Positions 1-5,933 are shown, counted from the first letter of the stretch. The stretch: 9,685 nucleotides of DNA from Clostridia bacterium (GCA_017621295.1 JAGATI010000122.1:1-9685), one strand, 5' to 3'. Numbers and translations: made by a program. Notes: generated from the letters alone by a model not told the origin.

Positions 1-437
1 AAAAATAAAGCCTTATCTAATATCGATATAGACTTCTTCTTATCTAGTGTTTTATTTACTTCTTCTTGTCCTTTTTTATAATAGTAATTTGCATCTTCAT
101 ACATTATTTGTTTTTCATATTCATCTAGTTTACTCTGCTCTTCTATGTAAGCACTATATATTAACAGTTCTAATATTTCACTATTTTTTACTCTAGTTCT
201 TTTGTATATATTATTACATAACATTCCAAAATAACCATTTAATAAGCCTTTATCTTTCCATTCCTCAATATATGCATCTATTCTATTTTTAGTTTTAATA
301 TCTGCTATATTGTAAAAATCTGAAAATTCTATATTAAAACCATTAAATATTTCCTGCAAGTGATTTTGTGTTTGTTGACTGATTTTTTGATAAGTCTTCT
401 TTAGTTTTATTAGTAGTTTGTCGTGATAATCCCACAT
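1..437 (-). CDS. Minor head protein, MuF / SPP1 gp7-like, N-terminal part (runs off window)
   Basis: The reading frame stays open from an ATG at 437 to the window edge, 145 codons, so the C-terminus is missing. The protein begins MWDYHDKLLIKLKKTYQKIS and is rich in Lys, Glu, Tyr and Ile with long amphipathic helices; residues 28-100 include KTKNRIDAYIEEWKDKGLL and NNIYKRTRVKNSEILELL. This is the usual appearance of the N-terminal half of MuF-type head morphogenesis proteins, which sit directly after the portal in SPP1-like phages and enter the capsid at the portal vertex. The ATG at 437 is preceded by AGGTGAT at a suitable distance, which decides the start; a TTG further in has no site. The start lies inside the portal gene, giving a 95-nt out-of-frame overlap. 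The MuF domain proper would lie outside the window, so the family call rests on N-terminal resemblance and gene order. Confidence 0.75.
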   Translation of the reverse strand, partial: MWDYHDKLLIKLKKTYQKISQQTQNHLQEIFNGFNIEFSDFYNIADIKTKNRIDAYIEEWKDKGLLNGYFGMLCNNIYKRTRVKNSEILELLIYSAYIEEQSKLDEYEKQIMYEDANYYYKKGQEEVNKTLDKKKSISILDKALF

Positions 438-1962
438 CTTCATCACCTACTTTTTCTTTTTGTTCAATTTCAAATCCACTATTTTGCTGTATTTTCTGAA
501 CATTTTCTATATTTTTTTGTATATTTTCTTCATTTTGCATATCCATCTTTGAAATTTCATTCTTAGCGTCTAAATCCATATTTAAAGAATTAATAACAGT
601 TTCGTCACTTAAAAGTCCTCTTAACTTTAATGCATTTGTTATATCTGTTGCTCTATCAGATGGAACATTTCTTTGCAGTTTAACTTCTATATCTCTAAAA
701 TCAAATGTTTTCCCTTTTTCCTTGTTGAACTTATTTAAGATTATTTCCCATCTTCTTAGCAATCCTTTTTTGAACTCTCCTTCAAAAGTTGCTATATATT
801 GTTGCAAGCTAAAAAACTTTTTCTCTAATGCACTATTATTATCTGCACTTGTAAAACCTAAATCTGTCATATTCGGACAAAATGAACATAAACAAATAAT
901 ATCCATTAGAGTTTTCTTATGATTTTGTAGCGCATTATCATTTATATCTTTTAAAACCCAACGAACATCTCCATCAGTTCCTAAATACCATGTTTTTGTT
1001 TGTCTTCTATACTCATCTTCTTTTATTCTTGCTGGATTTAAAACTTCATTTCCATTATTGTCTAATATTGTTAATGGTGTATCAGTATCATACCCTGTTA
1101 CTACTAATATGGCATCATCATTGTATTTAAATGTATTTCTTGAATTTTGCACCACTCTTTGATACGCCTCTATTACACTAATAACTGGTTCAAATATAGC
1201 TAGTCCATCTTCTTGCTCTATAGCAGTTGCTGGTATATCATTATCCCATTTTCTAGGTTGTTTCATTTTTTTGTCTTCTTTAAATAAACTTTCATTTTTA
1301 AACTTGATTTCATACTCTTTAGTACCAAATAATTTTCTTTTCTCTGGTGTATCCATATAATATCTTTTACCTTTTGAAGTAGTTAATTCTACCATATTTT
1401 GATACTCCCCATTAGCCATTGTTGTTTGGATTATTCTATAAATACCTATCAAGTTCTTAGGTAACGAGTAATCCCATATTGCAACTGTTTCTAAAGCATC
1501 ACTTCTAGCAATTGTTATTTCCCCTGTATCTTTATCTTTGTAATATATTTCGTAACATGCTCTTTTAACTAAAAAGTCTAAAACAAGCTCTAAAAAAAGA
1601 GCTCCATCATCATTATAATCTACTATGTGACTAATAAGCTCTTCTATTTCTTTTACATCTTGTTCATTATTTGTAGTTTTATCAAACAAATCTTCTATTA
1701 TTTTATTTCTATCTTTATCATAAGCTTTTACCTTATATACTGGTGCTTTTCCTCCAAAGTATCCTGCACTCATTACACTTATATACCTCTCTAAAGGTAC
1801 TTTTATCTCTTCATCTGATAAACTTGATAATTCTTCATCTGTTAATTTTCTTCTAAAACGTTCATATAACAATTTTCTGTTTTCCAGCTCTGCCTGTGCT
1901 TTAAAAAATATATCTGTTACTGCGTCTTCACTCTCTAATCTTGTTTTACTGTATCTTAACAT
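343..1962 (-). CDS. Phage portal protein, SPP1 gp6-like family
   Basis: A 539-residue protein of the size usual for SPP1-type portals (roughly 450-550). The portal is the dodecameric ring at one capsid vertex through which the terminase pumps DNA. Family-like features: a helical N-terminus, a segment ending LERYISVMSAGYFGGKAPVY (about residues 57-76), mixed alpha/beta body with YEIYYKDKDTGEI (about 137-149), then PNMTDLGFTSADNNSALEKK (about 362-381) followed by LQQYIATFEGEFKKGLLRRW, the long helical region near the crown. The last 90 or so residues are a Gln/Asn/Lys/Glu-rich low-complexity tail. The start ATG has an AGGAGG site seven or so bases upstream. It follows the terminase large subunit after only nine bases and its 3' end overlaps the head protein gene, so all three are surely one transcript. 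Confidence 0.93.
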   Translation of the reverse strand: MLRYSKTRLESEDAVTDIFFKAQAELENRKLLYERFRRKLTDEELSSLSDEEIKVPLERYISVMSAGYFGGKAPVYKVKAYDKDRNKIIEDLFDKTTNNEQDVKEIEELISHIVDYNDDGALFLELVLDFLVKRACYEIYYKDKDTGEITIARSDALETVAIWDYSLPKNLIGIYRIIQTTMANGEYQNMVELTTSKGKRYYMDTPEKRKLFGTKEYEIKFKNESLFKEDKKMKQPRKWDNDIPATAIEQEDGLAIFEPVISVIEAYQRVVQNSRNTFKYNDDAILVVTGYDTDTPLTILDNNGNEVLNPARIKEDEYRRQTKTWYLGTDGDVRWVLKDINDNALQNHKKTLMDIICLCSFCPNMTDLGFTSADNNSALEKKFFSLQQYIATFEGEFKKGLLRRWEIILNKFNKEKGKTFDFRDIEVKLQRNVPSDRATDITNALKLRGLLSDETVINSLNMDLDAKNEISKMDMQNEENIQKNIENVQKIQQNSGFEIEQKEKVGDEDVGLSRQTTNKTKEDLSKNQSTNTKSLAGNI

Positions 1963-1971
1963 TTTGTCCTC

Positions 1972-3375
1972 CTAATTTATTTTTATTAAAGATTCTTTAC
2001 TTGTTTCTATTGTTTTTGGTTTTGGGTGTTCATATACTCCTGTTAGTGTATCCTCTGCATCATCATGTTCATTTTTTCCTGTTCTAAGATAATGTTTTAT
2101 ATGTTTTGCAAACTCTGGAAACTTATCTTCCCAATTTATTGGAAAATAAATATTGTTCATTACTGCAGTTGAATTACTTAATATTCTTGCTTGTTTATTT
2201 TCTCCCTGGTGAAACCAATTAACTTTCGTATGATTATTTTTTAGCATTCTTAATTCTTTTTGAACATTTCTTGCAAATCCTCTACCACCATTATTACTCT
2301 CTATATTTGAATATCCCACATGGTCTTTTGTCATCATTTTTGCTACTGCTGGTTCTGTTACTTCCATTGATTCTTGTGTATATATAATGTCTAATATGTA
2401 ATATTCACTGTTAAACATTTGATAATCAATAGAACATAAATAGTCGTCACCTTCATCTGCTGTATCTGTATAGTTCATAATATAATGTGCTGGTGGCAAC
2501 TTCTCATATGTTTTAAATTTACTATATAATCTATTTTTTACATCTATTGGCTCTTGTTGATAGTTAGCATAAATAATGTCTTTGTTCATATTTTTAGTTT
2601 TTAAGTCATAATCTTCTTTGTTTAGGATATCTTCACACAACATTGATCCATCTTCCTGTACAGCTTGATAATTGATATGTTTTACATTATCAAAGTTTTC
2701 TAGCACATATCCTGCTAAATCATTACTTGCCCATCTAGTCATAATTATTATTAGCTTAAATCCAGTTTCTGTTCTTGATAACATTGTATTATTAAACCAA
2801 TCAATATGTTTTTGTAATACTGCTTCATTATAAGCTTCTTGTGCATTTTTGATTAAATCATCAATAATCATTAGAGTACAACCAAATCCTGTAGCAGTTC
2901 CTGTTGGAGATGTCGCCAAATAATTAGCTTGTCCACTACCTTCTAATGCCCATTTTTTAGCACTAGATTCGCCATATTTTATTTTTGTATCTTTAAATAT
3001 ATCGTTATATACTAAAGTACCTAAAGTCTTTTCTGAGGCAATCGTGTCTCTTACGGATTTTGCAAATGTACTTGATAAATCTTCATTATATGAACCAGTC
3101 ATTATTTTTTCGTTTTTATTTCTTCCTAATGCCCATTCTACCAACTTTCCTGCTGTTCTTGATTTTCCATGTCTAGGTGGCATATTTACTACTAAAATTT
3201 TATCTTCTGGCTTATTACTTTCATAAAATTTCTGCAAGTCATTACACATTTGTTTTAAAAACAATCTATCTTCTTTGTAAAAATCTGATGCAGTTAATTT
3301 ACAATATTCAAAAAAATCACGCCTAGCTAATTCTAAACGTGCTTGTTTCTTTAATTCTTCTTTTAAATTATTCAT
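1972..3375 (-). CDS. terL: Terminase large subunit (packaging ATPase and nuclease)
   Basis: A 467-residue DNA-packaging motor that drives DNA into the prohead through the portal and cuts the concatemer. The N-terminal ATPase has a Walker A-type loop MPPRHGKSRTAGKL (PPRHGKS at about 65-71), a Walker B LMIIDD at about 167-172, and the coupling segment MTRWASNDLAG at about 211-221. The C-terminal RNase H-like nuclease is visible as CSIDYQ (about 313-318), IESNNGG (about 357-363) and HDDAEDTLTG (about 436-445), which supply the expected acidic metal ligands. The Walker A loop PPRHGKS is of the variant type common in TerL proteins rather than a classical GxxxxGKT. Its ATG overlaps the end of the small subunit gene by 8 nt, which implies coupled translation. 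Length is normal for the family and no disruption is seen. Confidence 0.95.
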   Translation of the reverse strand: MNNLKEELKKQARLELARRDFFEYCKLTASDFYKEDRLFLKQMCNDLQKFYESNKPEDKILVVNMPPRHGKSRTAGKLVEWALGRNKNEKIMTGSYNEDLSSTFAKSVRDTIASEKTLGTLVYNDIFKDTKIKYGESSAKKWALEGSGQANYLATSPTGTATGFGCTLMIIDDLIKNAQEAYNEAVLQKHIDWFNNTMLSRTETGFKLIIIMTRWASNDLAGYVLENFDNVKHINYQAVQEDGSMLCEDILNKEDYDLKTKNMNKDIIYANYQQEPIDVKNRLYSKFKTYEKLPPAHYIMNYTDTADEGDDYLCSIDYQMFNSEYYILDIIYTQESMEVTEPAVAKMMTKDHVGYSNIESNNGGRGFARNVQKELRMLKNNHTKVNWFHQGENKQARILSNSTAVMNNIYFPINWEDKFPEFAKHIKHYLRTGKNEHDDAEDTLTGVYEHPKPKTIETSKESLIKIN

Positions 3376-3703
3376 TTAGTATTTCCCTTAACTCTTCAGT
3401 TGATAGTCCTTCAAACGGATTATTAAGTTCACCAGATATTTTTACATTATCTTGAGGCTTTTCTCCTATAGTATCTCTTATTATTTCATAAGCCTTTGTA
3501 TTTCCCTTTAAAGCTTCTTGTATTAATGATAGACTTATTCTTTCTTGTGTTTGTCCTTCTGATAAAAGTAATAATAATTCTTCTTTTAAAGTTTTTCTTT
3601 CCTTTACTTTTTTTGCTTTCGCTTTACCGCCTTTCGACTGTATTTCTCTTTGCACATTCTTTGCAAGAGTATTAAGTGGTTTTAAATTTTGTTCATTTGC
3701 CAT
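3368..3703 (-). CDS. terS: Terminase small subunit-like protein
   Basis: A 111-residue protein directly before and overlapping the terminase large subunit. The N-terminal third is very basic (QSKGGKAKAKKVKERKTLKEE, split around residues 22-42), then come helices LLLLLSEGQTQERISLSLIQ and EALKGNTKAYEIIRDTIGEKP. The acidic C-terminus reads NPFEGLSTEELREILNE. The pattern of basic region, helical body ending in an IGEKP-type motif, and an acidic 'FEGLSTEEL' tail is common in small terminase subunits of Bacillota phages; the small subunit recognises the packaging site and stimulates the large subunit ATPase. The ATG at 3703 follows AGGTGA. I cannot define a classical helix-turn-helix by eye, so the call rests on the pattern, size and position. 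Confidence 0.8.
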   Translation of the reverse strand: MANEQNLKPLNTLAKNVQREIQSKGGKAKAKKVKERKTLKEELLLLLSEGQTQERISLSLIQEALKGNTKAYEIIRDTIGEKPQDNVKISGELNNPFEGLSTEELREILNE

Positions 3704-3718
3704 ATATTTTCACCTACT

Positions 3719-4114
3719 TTAACTTTGTCCCATCATTGACAGTTTGTTTGATATTGTTTGTCCTATCTTGTTACCATCTATATAAATACTTGTTGTTATA
3801 GTTTTTGGACCTTTTATATATTGCTCCACTACCTCATTTACAAAGCTGTTACTACTTGCTACTATTTCACAAACTTCTTCATAACTGTATTTTCTGTCTT
3901 CATCTTGACTATGTCCATATTCCCATAACCAAACATGCATTAATTCATGTTTTAAAGTTCTTATTTTATTAACATTATTATTTAATAACCATATTTTATT
4001 AGTTTTATAAAAAGTTAATCCTAATGTATAATCATTCTTTTCTTCATTATTTATTGTCGCTTCATCTACTTCTTCAATTGTCCATTCTGTATTATTACAT
4101 TTAAATTTAAACAT
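3719..4114 (-). CDS. Putative zinc metallopeptidase (HELMH), with a C-terminal 'IDG' strand segment
   Basis: 131 residues. The segment LKHELMHVWLWEYG carries a gluzincin-type HExxH motif (H56, E57, H60) and a later helix SYEEVCEIVASSN supplies a possible third ligand (E80 or E83), an arrangement seen in ImmA/IrrE-like and other small phage metallopeptidases. The N-terminal 50 residues look like beta strands (FKFKCNNTEWTIEEV, GLTFYKTNKIWLLNN), as expected before the active-site helix. The C-terminus, KTITTSIYIDGNKIGQTISN, resembles a short strand-turn motif frequent in phage structural proteins and is not part of a usual peptidase core. No signal peptide, so it is probably cytoplasmic. It lies just before the terminase small subunit, where a role in head or packaging protein processing is possible but unproven. 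Start ATG is preceded by AAAGGAG. Substrate unknown. Confidence 0.65.
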   Translation of the reverse strand: MFKFKCNNTEWTIEEVDEATINNEEKNDYTLGLTFYKTNKIWLLNNNVNKIRTLKHELMHVWLWEYGHSQDEDRKYSYEEVCEIVASSNSFVNEVVEQYIKGPKTITTSIYIDGNKIGQTISNKLSMMGQS

Positions 4115-4127
4115 TCTTTCTTCTCCT

Positions 4128-4343
4128 TTAATTCCAACTAGGATTATATAATCCCATTATTGATCTACTAAACTTAACTGTTCTTTCTTTAGGCTTTACA
4201 TAACCTTTTATCTTACTTTCATCTTTTTCATAATTGTTACATCTTATTGTTTTTATTTCTTTATTTTCTTCTAGAATTATTACTTTATTGCATTGTGCCT
4301 TGCAGTATTTACATATATTATCTTCAAAATACTTAATCTTCAT
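4128..4343 (-). CDS. Four-cysteine miniprotein (second of a tandem pair)
   Basis: A 71-residue protein of unknown function. Its N-terminal half has a C-x2-C-x3-C-x16-C arrangement (C11, C14, C18, C35) within DNICKYCKAQCNKVI and IKTIRCNNYEK, suitable for binding one zinc or an iron-sulphur cluster. The C-terminal half is basic and ends in MGLYNPSWN. The spacing and flanking residues match the gene just upstream, so the two look like a duplicated pair. I place the start at the ATG at 4343, giving an 11-nt overlap with that gene; a GTG three codons earlier (4352) is an alternative and neither has a strong ribosome binding site, so translation is probably coupled. Its stop codon lies inside the ribosome binding region of the metallopeptidase gene that follows. 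Confidence 0.6.
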   Translation of the reverse strand: MKIKYFEDNICKYCKAQCNKVIILEENKEIKTIRCNNYEKDESKIKGYVKPKERTVKFSRSIMGLYNPSWN

Positions 4344-4461
4344 CTTTCTCACATCTCGTTTCTTTTGTTATTGTTACATGTATTCCATCACAATTTTCTT
4401 TTGTACAATATCTACATTTCTCTTGTACATGTTCTTTTATTAGTTCTTGTATAGTGTACAT
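4333..4461 (-). CDS. Four-cysteine miniprotein (first of a tandem pair)
   Basis: A 42-residue acidic protein. Cysteines C16, C19, C24 and C37 form C-x2-C-x4-C-x12-C in EKCRYCTKENCDGIHV and TKETRCEKDED. No function is known; a single zinc-bound finger is the simplest reading. The start at 4461 is chosen because AAAAAGGAGC lies upstream at good spacing; an upstream in-frame ATG at 4515 has no ribosome binding site and would run into the promoter of the divergent plus-strand gene. The C-x2-C core and closing T-x-R-C resemble the downstream neighbour, suggesting duplication. Confidence 0.6.
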   Translation of the reverse strand: MYTIQELIKEHVQEKCRYCTKENCDGIHVTITKETRCEKDED

Positions 4462-4523
4462 AGTATCAGCTCCTTTTTTATTTTCTTTTTCGACTTCCTT
4501 CGACAGTATTTTCATTTTTCTAT

Positions 4524-4532
4524 TGTTATACT
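4524..4532 (+). promoter_or_regulatory. Extended -10 promoter for the plus-strand Cas2-like gene
   Basis: TGTTATACT at 4524-4532 is an extended -10 element (TG, one base, then TATACT at 4527-4532). A weak -35-like TCGACA lies at 4500-4505 but its spacing of 21 is too long, so the extended -10 would carry recognition. Transcription would begin near 4539, two or so bases before the ribosome binding site AAAGGAGGTG (4541-4550), giving a very short leader. The element lies between two divergent genes and fits only the plus-strand gene. Confidence 0.5.
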
Positions 4533-4557
4533 CACCTTTGAAAGGAGGTGAAATATA

Positions 4558-4809
4558 TTGAAAAAGTATTGTATTACATATGATTTAAATAAATCTGATA
4601 AGAATTACGATGGATTGTATGAAGCAATTAGAAATTTTGATTACTTTCACGTAATGGATTCTGTTTGGTTTATTAAAACTAACTTTACTGTCACAGAAAT
4701 TTATAATAAATTAAAACCTCAAATAGATAGTAATGATTATTTATTTATTTCTGAAATTACTTCCAATTACTATGGATATTTAAATAAAGATGTTTGGAAT
4801 TGGTTGTAG
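4558..4809 (+). CDS. Cas2-like ferredoxin-fold protein (orphan, 'SinR family' type), phage moron
   Basis: An 83-residue protein, the only convincing plus-strand gene here. It opens MKKYCITYDLNKSDKNYDGL, where a first strand ending YD (D9) matches the Cas2/VapD-like ferredoxin fold. It continues with a helix (YEAIRNFD), a strand (MDSVWFIKTN), a second helix (VTEIYNKLKPQID) and SNDYLFISEIT, ending DVWNWL. This order is that of the small stand-alone proteins often named SinR-family or Cas2-domain proteins in bacteria and phages. Some Cas2 relatives (VapD) are ribonucleases; activity here is unknown. Start is TTG at 4558, decided by the excellent AAAGGAGGTG seven bases upstream. It has its own promoter and terminator and lies opposite the late operon, the hallmark of a moron. 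There is no CRISPR array or other cas gene in the window. Confidence 0.8.
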   Translation: MKKYCITYDLNKSDKNYDGLYEAIRNFDYFHVMDSVWFIKTNFTVTEIYNKLKPQIDSNDYLFISEITSNYYGYLNKDVWNWL

Positions 4810-4817
4810 TTGTTATC

Positions 4818-4848
4818 AGCTAGTACATTTGTTGTACTAGCTTTTACT
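4818..4848 (+). terminator. Intrinsic terminator of the Cas2-like gene
   Basis: A perfect 9-bp stem AGCTAGTAC (4818-4826) / GTACTAGCT (4834-4842) with a 7-nt loop, starting eight bases after the TAG stop codon and followed on the plus strand by TTTACTTA. On the minus strand the hairpin is followed by GATAACAAC, with no T tract, so it should stop only plus-strand transcription and let late minus-strand transcripts pass. Confidence 0.7.
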
Positions 4849-5188
4849 TACATATAACATCAATTCTCTCAACCTCTTCATTTTTTAATATTTCTGATAT
4901 TTCCTCTACAATTTCTGATTTTTTTACATGGCCACATGAACCTTTTTTACCATCACCACAAAAAAGTTTTATTAAAGTTTCAGATAACTCTTTAATAGTT
5001 GTATTTTTTAAGTCATCTACTGTAATACCTTTAGCAATACTAGAACCATCAAGTGTTACTTCTATTTTTCTATTACCAAGTGTACAAATTAATTCGTTTG
5101 CTCTTTCTAGTAAATCTACTAGTTCTTTCGCTTTCTTTATTTCCTCATCAAAATTTGATTTTACTTTTACTTCAAATTCACTTACCAT
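4844..5188 (-). CDS. Phage protein of unknown function, first gene after the structured RNA region
   Basis: A 114-residue acidic protein that I do not recognise. Residues 5-37 form a long charged helix (EVKVKSNFDEEIKKAKELVD and on), then a strand-turn-strand KIEVTLDGSSIAKGI (41-55), helices DDLKNTTIKELSETLIKLF, a Cys/Gly turn CGDGKKGSCGH (C77, C85) and a C-terminal helix plus strand ending IDVICK. The VTLDGSSIAKGI stretch is similar to IYIDGNKIGQTI in the metallopeptidase-like protein downstream. The ATG follows GAGGG at good spacing. It lies between the structured RNA and the moron; its stop codon is one base from the moron's terminator stem. There is no membrane segment or signal peptide. 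Confidence 0.65.
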   Translation of the reverse strand: MVSEFEVKVKSNFDEEIKKAKELVDLLERANELICTLGNRKIEVTLDGSSIAKGITVDDLKNTTIKELSETLIKLFCGDGKKGSCGHVKKSEIVEEISEILKNEEVERIDVICK

Positions 5189-5434
5189 TTTATTTCCCTC
5201 TTTTCTTTTAATTTATAAACACTATGTAATGATATATTAGATAGACTGATTAGGTCTTAACACGATTAATTTGTAGCATTAACCAGCTTTTTACTTTTTT
5301 CGGCTCAAGTATTAACCGTTCTTTTTCAATGTTTAGTGTCATAACATTAAGGCTTTAGAGAACCTTTGTCTTTTAAATAATCACAAATAAAAAACTTTTT
5401 TAATATATCACTACATACTATTTATAAAAAACAA

Positions 5435-5464
5435 AAGAAGCATATACTTGTATATATACTTCTT
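5435..5464 (-). other. 12-bp hairpin followed by a U-rich tract (RNA domain or terminator)
   Basis: Minus-strand AAGAAGTATATA (5464-5453), loop TACAAG, TATATGCTTCTT (5446-5435), with one G-U pair, followed by TTGTTTTTT. It could be a helix of the structured RNA or an intrinsic terminator, though the stem is AU-rich and the T run is interrupted. If it terminates, the 3' domain downstream would belong to a separate or read-through transcript. Confidence 0.45.
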
Positions 5465-5755
5465 CAGGAACTCCTTCTACTGCTTTGGTAGATGAGTAAA
5501 TTATATTAATTTATCTAGTATAATTAATAACTAAATTCTCTATAAAGTTAAAAACATTAGAATCTTTATGCGTTCGTCCGTCTGCTCGTTTTTATTTGCA
5601 GTACCCGACACAAATCCTCTATAATCTGCTCTTTCGCTTGACCGCATAGTAGCATTTCACTACTCAAAAAACTTTATAGAATAGAGAGAGCTAATCTCTA
5701 TATTATAAAAATAATGTAGTAGCTAATTACATTACTGTTATAATCTTAATCTAAA

Positions 5756-5785
5756 AAGAGCTAACCGCCTTTGCAGTTAACTCTT
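5756..5785 (-). other. 13-bp hairpin with T5 at its 3' side (RNA helix or terminator)
   Basis: Minus-strand AAGAGTTAACTGC (5785-5773), loop AAAG, GCGGTTAGCTCTT (5768-5756), merging into a run of five T (5757-5753). It is the strongest hairpin in the window, with two G-U pairs on the minus strand and two A-C mismatches if read on the plus strand. Its form fits an intrinsic terminator, yet it lies inside a longer run of paired elements, so a structural helix is at least as likely. Confidence 0.55.
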
Positions 5786-5871
5786 ACTGAATACCTTTTG
5801 TTATTTGGCAAGTGCTATATTACAGTCTCTAGAAAACTTTATTGTAATATACATTGCAAAGTTCTGTATTG

Positions 5872-5892
5872 TAGTATCTATCTTAGATACTA
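5872..5892. other. Perfect 9-bp inverted repeat at the predicted late transcript start
   Basis: TAGTATCTA and TAGATACTA separated by three bases. On the minus strand it would be the first hairpin of the transcript, a few bases after the predicted start. As DNA it is also a near-perfect palindrome in operator position, so a repressor or regulator site is an alternative. Confidence 0.5.
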
Positions 5893-5901
5893 ATTTATAT
5901 T

Positions 5902-5933
5902 AATATATTACCACATTGTTTTAGAAAAAACAG
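5902..5933 (-). promoter_or_regulatory. Candidate late promoter upstream of the structured RNA
   Basis: On the minus strand TAATAT (5910-5905), or the overlapping TATATT (5907-5902), is a -10-like box after GTGG. No good TTGACA box exists 17 bases upstream, where the sequence is a T run around 5930-5924. A weak -35 next to upstream direct repeats is what one expects of an activator-dependent promoter. The transcript would start near 5898-5895. Confidence 0.4.

Larger units (their letters stand above)
5240..5897 (-). ncRNA. Candidate large structured phage RNA (ROOL/GOLLD-like in size and setting)
   Basis: About 650 bases without a credible gene, dense in inverted repeats. In minus-strand order: a 9-bp hairpin 5892-5872; TACAG 5868-5864 / CTGTA 5825-5821 enclosing AACTTT/AAAGTT; a 13-bp hairpin 5785-5756; TAATGTA/TACATTA 5734-5712; ATAGAGA/TCTCTAT 5701-5681; and a long-range 10-bp helix CTATAAAGTT 5679-5670 / AACTTTATAG 5549-5540. 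This last helix closes a GC-richer core holding GTAG/CTAC and TATGCG 5648-5643 / CGCATA 5572-5567. Then come TCTAC/GTAGA 5492-5476, a 12-bp hairpin 5464-5435, and a 3' domain of three hairpins 5350-5264. The longest helices gain G-U pairs only on the minus strand, which gives the orientation. The ends are estimates. Prophage RNAs of this size in Bacillota include ROOL and GOLLD; I could not test a covariance model. An untranslated leader with unusual structure is the main alternative. Confidence 0.6.

Noticed and set aside
320..343. ATG overlapping the portal stop codon (TAATG) as start of the next gene
   Set aside because: That frame hits TAG after four codons; the real downstream gene starts at 437 in another frame.
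4462..4515. N-terminal extension of the 42-aa Cys miniprotein to an ATG at 4515
   Set aside because: No ribosome binding site there, whereas the ATG at 4461 has AAAAAGGAGC; the extension would overlap the promoter region of the divergent gene.
4558..4809. A CRISPR-Cas locus because of the Cas2-like protein
   Set aside because: No repeat-spacer array and no other cas gene anywhere in the window; the protein belongs to stand-alone Cas2-like forms.
5221..5250. Plus-strand extended -10-like TGATATATT near 5230 as promoter of a plus-strand RNA
   Set aside because: No supporting -35, and wobble pairs in the longest helices favour the minus strand; such boxes are frequent by chance in this base composition.
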